From the NCBI GenBank assembly GCA_901456055.1, contig CABDWT010000012.1, positions 62,001-126,000 of the forward strand: DNA of 64,000 nt. Reading direction: 5' to 3'. The stretch comes from Phytobacter ursingii. GTDB lineage: Bacteria > Pseudomonadota > Gammaproteobacteria > Enterobacterales > Enterobacteriaceae. The notes under the pieces are model-generated. The model did no database searches and was not told the DNA's origin. It saw only the letters and a list, made by a program, of their open reading frames with translations. Of the stretch, positions 9,379 through 17,258 are shown one piece after another. A program made the position numbers and the translations under genes. Positions within the stretch are counted from its first letter, which is position 1, and the number at the start of each line of letters is the position of its first letter.

Positions 9379-10341
9379 ATGAAGAACACCGCCACACCCA
9401 CCGCGCATGATGCGCTTTTTAAACAGTTTCTTACCCATAAAGAAACGGCGCGCGATTTTCTTACGCTCCATTTACCCGCGCCGCTACGCCAGCTTTGCGA
9501 TCTCTCGACATTGAAACTGGAGTCCGGGAGTTTTATTGATGAGGCACTGCGCGCAACACATTCTGACGTGCTCTACTCGGTCACCACCCGGCAGGGAGAG
9601 GGGTACATTTATGTGCTCATTGAGCATCAGAGTTCACCCGATAAGCTGATGGCCTTTCGCTTACTGCGTTATGCTATTGCGGCCATGCAGCGGCATCTTG
9701 ATGCGGGAAACTCGGTCTTGCCCCTGGTGATTCCGATGCTTTTTTATCATGGGCGCATTAGCCCTTATCCCTTTTCGTTATGTTGGCTGGATATGTTCAG
9801 CCAACCGCAGCAGGCGCATGAACTGTACACAGCGTCATTTCCGTTGGTGGATATCACCGTTGTGCCTGATGAGCAGATCATGACGCACCGACGCGTTGCC
9901 TTACTCGAACTATTACAAAAACACATTCGTCTGCGGGATATGACCCTGTTGCTGGACAAACTGGTCACGACATTGTCGCTGGGATACACTACTTCGCAGC
10001 AGTTGCGCGCGGCAATGCACTATTTACTGAGCAGAGGCAACACACCAGCGCCAGGCGCTTTTCTTCGCCGACTGGCGCACCGTTCGCCACAACATAAGGA
10101 GACGTTGATGACTATCGCTGAACAACTGGAAGAACTCGGCAGGCGTAAGGGCTTTCGTCAGGGGCGTAATGAAGGACGGCACGAAGGGCGTCAGGAAGGT
10201 CGTCTGCAGGGGCGGGAGGAAGGACAAAAAGCCGAAGCGCTTCGCATCGCCAGTGAAATGTTACGCAGTGGCATGGATAAAGCCGTCGTACAGCGCCTCA
10301 CTGGCCTGAGTGACGCTGCACTGGCGCAGCTCAAACATTAA
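9379..10341 (+). CDS. Rpn-family recombination-promoting nuclease / putative transposase (YhgA-like)
   Basis: A 320-residue protein with the Transposase_31 (YhgA-like) N-terminal nuclease domain: [11 protein letters not shown] at the start, then D63 (SDVLYSV) and E82-x-Q84 (LIEHQS), fitting a PD-(D/E)xK-type active site. E. coli Rpn proteins are DNA endonucleases; the family has been linked to RecA-independent recombination and phage defence. The C-terminus (about 244-320) is a charged region with five or more GR-x-E-G-type repeats followed by [27 protein letters not shown] lies 6 bases before the ATG. The gene sits alone between menE and nudI, where E. coli has ais-arn-pmrD. It overlaps the convergent nudI stop. 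An internal in-frame start at 10108 may make a short C-terminal protein. Confidence 0.9.
   Translation: MKNTATPTAHDALFKQFLTHKETARDFLTLHLPAPLRQLCDLSTLKLESGSFIDEALRATHSDVLYSVTTRQGEGYIYVLIEHQSSPDKLMAFRLLRYAIAAMQRHLDAGNSVLPLVIPMLFYHGRISPYPFSLCWLDMFSQPQQAHELYTASFPLVDITVVPDEQIMTHRRVALLELLQKHIRLRDMTLLLDKLVTTLSLGYTTSQQLRAAMHYLLSRGNTPAPGAFLRRLAHRSPQHKETLMTIAEQLEELGRRKGFRQGRNEGRHEGRQEGRLQGREEGQKAEALRIASEMLRSGMDKAVVQRLTGLSDAALAQLKH
10095..10110 (+). promoter_or_regulatory. Strong internal ribosome-binding site within the Rpn gene
   Basis: TAAGGAG (10095-10101) is followed by exactly six bases and an ATG (10108) in the reading frame of the nuclease. It is at least as good a Shine-Dalgarno match as the one at the main start (AAGGA before 9379). 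Its position, just before the repeat-rich C-terminal domain, suggests selection for internal initiation. Confidence 0.65.
10108..10341 (+). CDS. Predicted intragenic short protein (RpnS-like), C-terminal domain of the Rpn nuclease
   Basis: Internal in-frame translation from the ATG at 10108 would give a 77-residue protein (starts [14 protein letters not shown]) identical to residues 244-320 of the nuclease. It contains the Gly-Arg-Glu repeat stretch and the C-terminal [12 protein letters not shown] motif but no catalytic residues. My recollection of published work on E. coli Rpn genes is that such internally initiated C-terminal proteins block the toxicity of the full-length nuclease, acting as antitoxins. 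Here only the start and ribosome site are seen; expression and antitoxin role are inferred. Confidence 0.58.
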   Translation: MTIAEQLEELGRRKGFRQGRNEGRHEGRQEGRLQGREEGQKAEALRIASEMLRSGMDKAVVQRLTGLSDAALAQLKH

Positions 10342-10784
10342 AACTGCGCCGCGTTTTCTTTGAGTAGCCCTTTCAGACTTAGCGTGCGGCGGGTGGCGAC
10401 ATTCAGATCGTATTTTGTCAGATCCGCCGGGCTCACCCAGGCGTAATCCTGAAATTCTTCATTGATCACTACTTCACGGTTCGCGCTGATGCAGTCAAAA
10501 ATCAGGTAAATCATGTAGATCTCTTCTTTGCTGCCATCGGCGTAGGTTTTTATGCGCACATCGTCGCTAAAGGTCCACGGCGTTATCTGTTGCAATACAA
10601 GTTTCTTGCCAAGCTCTTCGCGAACTTCGCGGCGCAACGCGTCTTCAATACGTTCGCCAGGTTCGACACCTCCGCCACTGAGTGCCCATTGGCCGGGAAA
10701 AACACCGCGATCGTCGGCCATTTTACATAGCAAATAATCACCTTCATTTTGAATCAGCGGGCACACAATTGTCCTTTGACGCAT
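10338..10784 (-). CDS. nudI: Nucleoside triphosphatase NudI (Nudix hydrolase)
   Basis: Nudix hydrolase of 148 residues. The Nudix box runs from G38 through E44 to R52-E-V-R-E-E-L-G59, with metal-binding Glu residues. E. coli NudI prefers pyrimidine deoxynucleoside triphosphates (dUTP, dTTP, dCTP). The N-terminus ([13 protein letters not shown]) matches E. coli NudI; the C-terminus is about 7 residues longer (ends LKENAAQF). Its TAA overlaps the stop of the convergent Rpn gene. In E. coli nudI lies between yfaZ and ais; here the ais/arn side is replaced by the Rpn gene. Confidence 0.94.
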   Translation of the reverse strand: MRQRTIVCPLIQNEGDYLLCKMADDRGVFPGQWALSGGGVEPGERIEDALRREVREELGKKLVLQQITPWTFSDDVRIKTYADGSKEEIYMIYLIFDCISANREVVINEEFQDYAWVSPADLTKYDLNVATRRTLSLKGLLKENAAQF

Positions 10785-11016
10785 GATTTAGTCCTTATCC
10801 TGATGACGAGTATAGGGTTTATACCACCAACCTTGCGGGGATACAGTACGCTGCCAAAAAGAGCAAATTGCCCTTTGCTGGCACATTTAATGAAAACAGA
10901 CGCGTAAAAATAGTGGATTGATGTAAAAAATCATTTTTAGTTCAGTATTCTTAAAAAAAATGATCGTACAATCAGCCGCTTTGGAACAGTGGACTATTGT
11001 TGCGCGGATAAGAGAA

Positions 11017-11559
11017 ATGAAAAAGAGTGTATTTTTGGGTTTTGCCAGTCTTCTGCTGGTGTCTGCCGGGGCGAATGCCGTGAGCTTGAGCGGTCAGGTG
11101 GGAGAGCACTATACCAACCTCGGCGTGGGTATGGGAACGGAAACCAGTGGCCTGGCGTTGAGCGGCAACTGGGCGCACAACGATGATAATGGCGATATCG
11201 CCGGCCTGGGCCTGGGTTACAACATTCCGCTGGGACCGTTTATGGGGACTGTGGGTGGCAAGGGCGTTTACCTCAACCCGAATGCCGGGAGCGAAGGCTA
11301 TGCGCTGGCCGTAGGCGGTGGCCTGGCGTGGCAGATTAGCGACAGCTTCCGCCTCTTTGGCGAATATTATTACTCTCCGGATTCCCTCTCCAGCGGGGTC
11401 AATGACTACCGAGAAGCGAATGCCGGTGCGCGGCTGACCATTATGCGTCCACTCAGCATTGAAGCCGGTTACCGTTATGTCGATCTGACCGGTAAAGAAG
11501 GCCATCGTGACAATGCGGTGGCAGATGGCCCGTACGTGGGTGTTAACGCCAGCTTCTGA
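11017..11559 (+). CDS. yfaZ: YfaZ family outer-membrane protein
   Basis: The ATG at 11017 starts a standard signal peptide (MKKSVFLGFASLLLVSAGANA, cleavage before VSLSG) and gives 180 residues, the E. coli YfaZ length. Two earlier in-frame starts would place 19 extra non-signal residues in front and are unlikely. The mature part is rich in Gly and alternating aromatic/polar residues (FGEYYYSPD, IEAGYRYVDL) and ends in Phe (VGVNASF), as expected for a small beta-barrel assembled by BAM. Its function is unknown. The 230 bases upstream contain A/T-rich promoter-like sequence only. Confidence 0.92.
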   Translation: MKKSVFLGFASLLLVSAGANAVSLSGQVGEHYTNLGVGMGTETSGLALSGNWAHNDDNGDIAGLGLGYNIPLGPFMGTVGGKGVYLNPNAGSEGYALAVGGGLAWQISDSFRLFGEYYYSPDSLSSGVNDYREANAGARLTIMRPLSIEAGYRYVDLTGKEGHRDNAVADGPYVGVNASF

Positions 11560-11565
11560 TCTTTC

Positions 11566-11595
11566 GGCGCGGCGTCCGTCCGCGCCAGTTTCTTA
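11566..11595 (+). terminator. Probable terminator after yfaZ
   Basis: A perfect 7-bp GC stem, GGCGCGG (11566-11572) with CCGCGCC (11580-11586), has a 7-base loop and is followed by a mixed T-rich run (AGTTTCTTA). The stem is strong but the T tract is interrupted. Confidence 0.5.
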
Positions 11596-11652
11596 CCTCT
11601 TTTCTTCCCTTCATGCGGTATAGTGTTTAAACCTCTATTGCTGGAGAAAATA

Positions 11653-12852
11653 ATGTTAAACGTAGAGATGCTGTCAACCGGCGATGAAGTTTTGCACGGG
11701 CAAATCGTGGATACGAATGCCGCCTGGCTGGCAGATTTTTTCTTTAATCAGGGGTTACCGCTTACCCGACGTAATACCGTTGGCGACAACCTCGACGACC
11801 TGGTGGCCATTCTGCGTGAACGCAGCCAGCAGGCGGATATTCTTATTGTTAATGGTGGATTAGGCCCAACCAGCGATGACCTCAGTGCGCTGGCGGCGGC
11901 AACGGCGAAGGGCGAAGCGCTGGTATTGCATGAAGAATGGCTGACGCAGATGGAGCGCTTCTTTAGCGAGCGCGGTCGCGTTATGGCGCCCAGCAACCGC
12001 AAGCAGGCGGAAATTCCCGCCAGTGCGGAACTGGTGGATAATCCGGTTGGCACAGCCTGTGGTTTTGCCGTGCAGCTTAATCGCTGCCTGATGTTCTTTA
12101 CGCCAGGGGTACCTTCGGAATTTAAGGTGATGGTGGAACGTGAAATTCTGCCGCGCATTCGCGCCCGCTTTACACTTCCTGAACCGCCTGTCTGTCTGCG
12201 CCTGACAACCTTTGGCCGTTCTGAAAGCGATCTGGCGCAAAACCTGTCGCACTTGACGTTACCCGAGGGTGTGGTGATGGGCTATCGCTCATCCATGCCC
12301 ATTATTGAACTGAAACTGACTGGTCCGGCAGAGCATCGCGAGGCGATGGAGGCGTTATGGCCGGAAGTGAAGCGGGTGGCCGGTGAGAGCCTCATTTTCG
12401 AAGGCACCGTGGGTTTACCGGCACTGCTTGCTGGTCGGCTGCGTGAACGTCAACTTAGTTTGACGCTGAGCGAACAGTTCACGGGTGGCCTTGTTGCATT
12501 GCAACTTTCGCGTGCGGATGCGCCGTTGCTGGTCAGCGAAGTCATCCCCTCGCAGGATGAAGCGTTAGTGCAGACGGCTCGTTGGGCTGCGGGACTGCGC
12601 GATCGCCATCTGGCCGGGCTGGCGCTGACCGTCTCGGGGCTGGAGGAAGAGCATCTGAACTTCGCGCTGGCGACACCTGAAGGTACACATGCCTTGCGCG
12701 TCAAATTTAATACGAACCGACATAGTCTGATAGTACGTCAGGAAGTCTGCGCGATGATGGCGCTGAATATTCTGCGCCGTTGGCTCAATGGCCAGGACGT
12801 TGCCAGCGACCATGGCTGGATCAACGTCGTCGAATCGTTATTTGTTGAATAA
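11653..12852 (+). CDS. yfaY: CinA-like protein YfaY
   Basis: A protein of 399 residues with a MoaB/MogA-like N-terminal domain (STGDEVLHGQIVDTNAAWLA, then VNGGLGPTSDD near 75-85) and a reduced C-terminal CinA/PncC-like domain (LSEQFTGGLVALQLS). CinA proteins can act on ADP-ribose or NMN, but the E. coli homologue is reported without nicotinamide deamidase activity. The start at 11653 has GGAG 7 bases upstream and gives MLNVEMLSTGDEV, matching E. coli. A start ten codons earlier (11623) lacks a ribosome site. It is followed by a clear terminator. Confidence 0.92.
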   Translation: MLNVEMLSTGDEVLHGQIVDTNAAWLADFFFNQGLPLTRRNTVGDNLDDLVAILRERSQQADILIVNGGLGPTSDDLSALAAATAKGEALVLHEEWLTQMERFFSERGRVMAPSNRKQAEIPASAELVDNPVGTACGFAVQLNRCLMFFTPGVPSEFKVMVEREILPRIRARFTLPEPPVCLRLTTFGRSESDLAQNLSHLTLPEGVVMGYRSSMPIIELKLTGPAEHREAMEALWPEVKRVAGESLIFEGTVGLPALLAGRLRERQLSLTLSEQFTGGLVALQLSRADAPLLVSEVIPSQDEALVQTARWAAGLRDRHLAGLALTVSGLEEEHLNFALATPEGTHALRVKFNTNRHSLIVRQEVCAMMALNILRRWLNGQDVASDHGWINVVESLFVE

Positions 12853-12861
12853 TCCTTTTAT

Positions 12862-12890
12862 GCCGGAAGAAATAGCGCTTCCGGCGTTTT
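12862..12890 (+). terminator. Rho-independent terminator after yfaY
   Basis: GCCGGAAG (12862-12869) pairs with CTTCCGGC (12878-12885) across an 8-base loop and is followed by GTTTT. It begins 9 bases after the yfaY stop. Confidence 0.8.
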
Positions 12891-12959
12891 CCAGTCCAGC
12901 CTGTTGTACTCCCCCTGAAAAAATCTGCGTAGCACTTCACGTTTTTTATTCATGAGATG

Positions 12960-12973
12960 TCCAGCATGCTGGA
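12960..12973. promoter_or_regulatory. Perfect palindrome, candidate operator upstream of the rhamnonate regulator
   Basis: TCCAGCATGCTGGA is a perfect 14-bp palindrome about 85 bases before the regulator gene. It shares the half-site CCAGCAT/ATGCTGG with the larger imperfect palindrome at 13030-13067, so it is likely an operator for the same IclR-type protein. Confidence 0.55.
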
Positions 12974-13029
12974 TCACCATAGCTTTATGATCATTCTCAC
13001 AAAATCGGGTCCAGTAAGCCGCAACACTG

Positions 13030-13067
13030 ATTCCAACATCCAGGACTGGAGTCCAATATGCTGGAAT
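13030..13067. promoter_or_regulatory. Inverted repeat spanning the regulator start codon, candidate autoregulatory operator
   Basis: ATTCCAACAT (13030-13039) and ATGCTGGAAT (13058-13067) form a 10-bp inverted repeat with one mismatch. Between them lies a smaller imperfect dyad (TCCAGGACTGGA). The right arm covers the ATG and first codons of the regulator gene, which would suit autorepression. Confidence 0.55.
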
Positions 13068-13840
13068 CAAGTAAAGTACCCGCGCTCAGTCGGGCAATTG
13101 AAATCCTTAATCTCATCGCACGTATTGGGCCTTGCAGCGCTGCGATAATCATTGAAGAGACTGGCATTCCTAAAAGCACCGCCTATTTAATTTTAGCGGA
13201 ATTAAAAAAAGCGCGTTTATTGCGTATTGATAGCAATGACAACTACTGCTTGTGGACAAAGCTCGTTGAACTTGCCGGACATGCGTTGGCAAGAATGGAT
13301 CTGCGCGAAATTGCCCGTCCCCGGCTGACTGAACTTATGGATGAGACCGGTTTGCTCTGTCATCTGGGTATTATCGATGACGCAAATGCCTATTACATCC
13401 TCAAAATAGAATCCTCCTCCACCATCAGCGTGCGCTCTCACGAGGGCAAAAGTCTCTCCCTTTATCGCTCCGGTATAGGGAAGTGTCTGCTGGCCTGGCA
13501 GCCGCCCGCGCTCCGCGATGAAATCATCCGCCATTTGCACTGGGAAAAAACGACATTGTCGACCATTGCCAATGCCCAACAACTGCACGATGAGCTGGCG
13601 TTGATTCGTGCCCGGGGGTGGAGCTATGACAATGGCGAAGATTATCCCGATGTCCGCTGCGTCGCAGCCCCCGTGTTTGATGCGCGCAACGCGCTAACGG
13701 CAGCCATCTCGGTAGTGGGAACCCGGCTGCAAATCAATGAGGAAAACCGGGATTACCTCGCAGGTAAGGCGATTACCTGCGCAAAAGATATTTCCCGGCT
13801 TTTAGGGTGGAAAAGCCCTTTCGACAAGCAAGCATCATAA
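13058..13840 (+). CDS. rhmR: IclR-family regulator of L-rhamnonate catabolism (YfaX/RhmR)
   Basis: A 260-residue IclR-family regulator. A winged helix-turn-helix occupies about residues 10-65 ([36 protein letters not shown]). The C-terminal effector domain (about 75-250) contains [22 protein letters not shown] and [19 protein letters not shown], typical of the IclR ligand pocket. GGAG lies 7 bases before the ATG. It precedes rhmD by 13 bases and is co-directional with the pathway it presumably controls. The candidate operators at 12960 and 13030 suggest it regulates its own transcription and hence the operon. The ligand is inferred to be L-rhamnonate or a derivative. Confidence 0.88.
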   Translation: MLESSKVPALSRAIEILNLIARIGPCSAAIIIEETGIPKSTAYLILAELKKARLLRIDSNDNYCLWTKLVELAGHALARMDLREIARPRLTELMDETGLLCHLGIIDDANAYYILKIESSSTISVRSHEGKSLSLYRSGIGKCLLAWQPPALRDEIIRHLHWEKTTLSTIANAQQLHDELALIRARGWSYDNGEDYPDVRCVAAPVFDARNALTAAISVVGTRLQINEENRDYLAGKAITCAKDISRLLGWKSPFDKQAS

Positions 13841-13853
13841 AAAGGAGAACATC

Positions 13854-15059
13854 ATGAACTTACCAAAAATTAAACACGTCAGGGCCTGGTTCATCGGAGG
13901 CGCTAGCGCAGAGAAAGGTGCCGGGGGTGGTGATTATCACGATCAGGGCGCCCATCACTGGATTGATGATCATATCGCTACGCCGATGAGCAAGTATAAA
14001 GCTTACGAGCAGTCCCGGCAGTCTTTCGGCATTAACGTGCTGGGCACCTTAATTGTCGAGGTGGAAGCCGAAAATGGTCAGACGGGTTTTGCCGTCTCCA
14101 CCGCCGGAGAGATGGGCTGTTTTATCGTTGAAAAGCATTTAAACCGCTTTATCGAGGGGAAATGCGTCAGTGATATCAAGCTTATTCATGATCAAATGCT
14201 TAATTCCACTCTGTATTACGCGGGGTCTGGCGGGCTGGTTATGAATACGATTTCCTGTGTCGACCTGGCCTTATGGGATCTGTTTGGCAAGGTTGTCGGG
14301 TTACCGGTTTATAAATTGCTCGGTGGTGCGGTGCGCGATGAAATCCAGTTTTATGCGACCGGCGCGCGCCCTGACCTTGCGAAGGAGATGGGTTTTATTG
14401 GCGGCAAAATGCCGACACACTGGGGTCCCCATGATGGCGATGCGGGTATTCGCAAAGACGCGGCAATGGTGGCTGAATATCGCGAGAAGTGCGGTGAAGA
14501 TTTCTGGCTTATGCTGGATTGCTGGATGAGCCAGGACGTTAACTATGCAACAAAACTCGCCCATGCCTGCGCCCCCTATAATCTGAAATGGATCGAGGAG
14601 TGTCTGCCTCCGCAACAATATGAGGGTTATCGCGAACTTAAGCGTAACGCGCCTGCCGGAATGATGGTCACCAGCGGTGAGCATCACGGTACGCTGCAAT
14701 CGTTTCGTACGCTCTCAGAAACAGGGATTGATATCATGCAGCCCGATGTCGGCTGGTGCGGTGGCTTAACGACGCTGGTTGAGATCGCCGCGATTGCGAA
14801 AGCGCGCGGGCAGCTTGTCGTGCCACATGGTTCTTCGGTGTATTCCCACCACGCGGTGATTACGTTTACTAACACGCCATTCAGTGAGTTTTTAATGACC
14901 AGCCCCGACTGCTCTACGCTGCGTCCGCAATTTGATCCCATCCTGGTAGATGAGCCGGTGCCAGTGAATGGACGCATTCATAAGCGTGTGCTGGATAAAC
15001 CGGGGTTCGGTGTTGAGCTCAATCGCAACTGCAATTTAAAGCGCCCGTATAACCATTAA
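13854..15059 (+). CDS. rhmD: L-rhamnonate dehydratase RhmD
   Basis: Enolase-superfamily acid-sugar dehydratase of 401 residues that converts L-rhamnonate to 2-keto-3-deoxy-L-rhamnonate. The N-terminal capping domain contains the distinctive [22 protein letters not shown] stretch (specificity loop). The barrel carries the metal ligands in MLDCWMSQD (Asp near 226), KWIEECLPP (Glu near 252) and TSGEHHGT (Glu near 280). The catalytic HGSSVYSHH segment (His near 329) is present. AAGGAG lies 6 bases before the ATG. Close similarity to E. coli YfaW supports the specific substrate. Confidence 0.95.
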   Translation: MNLPKIKHVRAWFIGGASAEKGAGGGDYHDQGAHHWIDDHIATPMSKYKAYEQSRQSFGINVLGTLIVEVEAENGQTGFAVSTAGEMGCFIVEKHLNRFIEGKCVSDIKLIHDQMLNSTLYYAGSGGLVMNTISCVDLALWDLFGKVVGLPVYKLLGGAVRDEIQFYATGARPDLAKEMGFIGGKMPTHWGPHDGDAGIRKDAAMVAEYREKCGEDFWLMLDCWMSQDVNYATKLAHACAPYNLKWIEECLPPQQYEGYRELKRNAPAGMMVTSGEHHGTLQSFRTLSETGIDIMQPDVGWCGGLTTLVEIAAIAKARGQLVVPHGSSVYSHHAVITFTNTPFSEFLMTSPDCSTLRPQFDPILVDEPVPVNGRIHKRVLDKPGFGVELNRNCNLKRPYNH

Positions 15060-15108
15060 TTCCTCCGCGCCGCCACCTCGCGGCGCAGCCCTGGATGAGG
15101 TCGTCACA

Positions 15109-16398
15109 ATGAATACCAGCTTATTGGATAGCGTGGTAAAGAAAAACCGCGCCCGTTTAATCCCTTTTATGTTGATGTTATATGTCCTGGCATTTCTTGA
15201 TCGTTCAAATATCGGTTTTGCAAAAGAGACGTATCAGATAGACACCGGTCTGAGTAACGAAGCCTATGCACTCGGTGCGGGTATCTTTTTTGTTGTATAC
15301 GCCTTCCTCGGCGTGCCGGCTAATCTGTTGATGCGCAAATTCGGCGCACGTTACTGGATTGGCGGGACGACGCTGGTATGGGGCTTTCTCTCCGCGGCGA
15401 TGGCCTGGGCCGATACCGAAACCAGGTTTCTGGTGGTTCGCACGCTGCTGGGGGCGGCAGAAGCCGGCTTTTTCCCGGGCATGATTTACCTTACCTCGCA
15501 GTGGTTCCCCCAACGCAATCGTGCCAGCATTATGGGGCTTTTTTACATGGGGGCGCCATTAGCCTTGACGCTGGGTTCACCCCTGTCCGGCGCATTACTG
15601 GAAATGCATGGTTTTATGGGGCATCCGGGATGGTTCTGGATGTTCCTGATAGAAGGCTTGCTTGCTGTTACCGCCGGTATTTTTACCTTCTTCTGGCTGG
15701 ACGACACGCCCGCGCAGGCACGGTTTCTCACGTCGCAAGAGAAGGCCGTGCTTGAGGCTCAACTGGCCAGCGAAGAGGAAAGTAAAGTGACGTCACGCCT
15801 GAGCGACGCGCTGCGTAATGGCCGCGTATGGCAACTGGCTTTCATTTACCTGACTATCCAGGTGGCGGTTTACGGGCTGATCTTCTTCCTGCCAACGCAG
15901 GTGGCTGCGTTGCTGGGAACAAAAGTGGGATTTACCGCCTCGGTGGTGACGGCTATCCCCTGGATTGCCGCGCTGTTGGGTACCTGGCTGATTCCGCGTT
16001 ACTCCGACAAAACAGGCGAACGCCGTAATATCGCCGCGCTGACTCTGTTAGCCGCGGGTATCGGCATTGGCGTGTCCGGGCTGGTCTCTCCGGTGCTGGC
16101 CATTCTTGCCTTATGCGTTGCGGCGGTGGGGTTTATTGCCGTGCAGCCGGTTTTCTGGACCATGCCCACGCAGCTTTTGTCCGGAACGGCGCTGGCGGCG
16201 GGTATTGGCTTTGTGAATTTGTTTGGCGCGGTCGGCGGATTTCTGGCCCCTATCATCCGTGTGAAAGCCGAAACCCTGTTTGCCAGTGGTGCAGCCGGGC
16301 TTCTGACCCTTGCCAGCGTGGCGATTGCCGGCGCGCTGATCATTTTAACCCTGAATGTGAAACGCCCTGTTTCCCATTCGAACAGCGTGCATTCATGA
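15109..16398 (+). CDS. rhmT: MFS transporter, probable L-rhamnonate permease RhmT
   Basis: Major-facilitator protein of 429 residues with about 12 membrane segments, of the anion:cation symporter (phthalate/glucarate-type) group. The N-terminal motif LDRSNIGFAKETYQ is characteristic of this family. A cytoplasmic loop at about 200-235 (EKAVLEAQLASEEESK) separates the two halves. Position between rhmD and rhmA and similarity to E. coli YfaV indicate uptake of rhamnonate, though transport specificity is inferred from context. Confidence 0.92.
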   Translation: MNTSLLDSVVKKNRARLIPFMLMLYVLAFLDRSNIGFAKETYQIDTGLSNEAYALGAGIFFVVYAFLGVPANLLMRKFGARYWIGGTTLVWGFLSAAMAWADTETRFLVVRTLLGAAEAGFFPGMIYLTSQWFPQRNRASIMGLFYMGAPLALTLGSPLSGALLEMHGFMGHPGWFWMFLIEGLLAVTAGIFTFFWLDDTPAQARFLTSQEKAVLEAQLASEEESKVTSRLSDALRNGRVWQLAFIYLTIQVAVYGLIFFLPTQVAALLGTKVGFTASVVTAIPWIAALLGTWLIPRYSDKTGERRNIAALTLLAAGIGIGVSGLVSPVLAILALCVAAVGFIAVQPVFWTMPTQLLSGTALAAGIGFVNLFGAVGGFLAPIIRVKAETLFASGAAGLLTLASVAIAGALIILTLNVKRPVSHSNSVHS

Positions 16399-16413
16399 CC
16401 AAAAGGAAGCGAA

Positions 16414-17220
16414 ATGACAATGGATCCGATTTTATCCAACCCGTTCAAGGCAGGTTTGCTAAAAGGTGAAACGCAGATTGGTTTGTGGTTGAGTTCCACC
16501 ACATCGTATATGGCTGAGATTGCAGCGACCTCGGGGTATGACTGGTTATTGATTGATGGCGAACATGCGCCGAATACCATCCAGGATCTCTATCAACAAT
16601 TGCAGGCCATTGCGCCTTACGCCAGCCAGGCCGTTATTCGGCCCGTTGAGGGGAGCCGTGTTCTTATCAAACAGGTGCTCGATATTGGCGCCCGTACATT
16701 GTTAATTCCCATGGTGGAGAGTGCAGAACAGGCACAGGATATCGTGGCTGCCACGCGTTACCCGCCTCAAGGCGTTCGTGGCGTGGGGGCGAGTGTTGCG
16801 CGCGCCGCTCGCTGGGGGCGGGTCGAAAATTATATGGCCCGCGCTAATGAAGAGTTGTGCTTATTGATTCAGGTTGAAAGCAAAGCGGCGCTGGATAATC
16901 TTGATGCCATTTTGCATGTTGAGGGTATCGATGGGGTATTTATCGGCCCGGCCGACCTCTCTGCGTCATTAGGCTATCCTGACAACAGTGGTCATCCGGC
17001 AGTGCAACGCGCCATTCAACAGGCCATTACACAAATACGTGACGCCGGGAAAGCGGCAGGTTTTCTGGCGGTCGATCCACTTATGGCAAAGAAAGTACTG
17101 GAGTGGGGAGCTAACTTCGTGGCGGTCGGTGTGGACACCATGCTTTATACCGGCGCGCTGGATCAACGTCTGGCGTTATTTAAAGCGGTAACGCCTTCGG
17201 TCATGAAGGGCAGTTATTAA
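16414..17220 (+). CDS. rhmA: 2-keto-3-deoxy-L-rhamnonate aldolase RhmA
   Basis: HpcH/HpaI class II aldolase of 268 residues that splits 2-keto-3-deoxy-L-rhamnonate to pyruvate and L-lactaldehyde. Seen in sequence: LIDGEHAPN (metal/base region), [24 protein letters not shown] with the catalytic Arg, and [19 protein letters not shown] with the Mg2+-binding Asp. The start at 16414 has AAGGAAG upstream; an ATG two codons later is also possible. It is the last gene of the cluster and is followed by a hairpin terminator. Confidence 0.95.
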   Translation: MTMDPILSNPFKAGLLKGETQIGLWLSSTTSYMAEIAATSGYDWLLIDGEHAPNTIQDLYQQLQAIAPYASQAVIRPVEGSRVLIKQVLDIGARTLLIPMVESAEQAQDIVAATRYPPQGVRGVGASVARAARWGRVENYMARANEELCLLIQVESKAALDNLDAILHVEGIDGVFIGPADLSASLGYPDNSGHPAVQRAIQQAITQIRDAGKAAGFLAVDPLMAKKVLEWGANFVAVGVDTMLYTGALDQRLALFKAVTPSVMKGSY

Positions 17221-17226
17221 CACTCG

Positions 17227-17251
17227 GCCCGCCGGAATGGTTCCGGCGGGC
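17227..17251. terminator. Terminator hairpin between convergent rhmA and glpC
   Basis: GCCCGCCGGAA (17227-17237) pairs perfectly with TTCCGGCGGGC (17241-17251) around a 3-base loop. The T tract is weak on both strands, but the 11-bp stem fills the short gap between the two convergent operons. Confidence 0.68.
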
Positions 17252-17258
17252 TAACCAT

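Noticed and set aside
12858-13070. 70-codon reverse-strand ORF whose end looks faintly like a transposase C-terminus (YNRLDWKTPEALF)
   Set aside because: Its last codons are the arms of the yfaY terminator and its first half lies over the regulator's operators; there is no ribosome site or wider match, so no insertion-sequence remnant is claimed.
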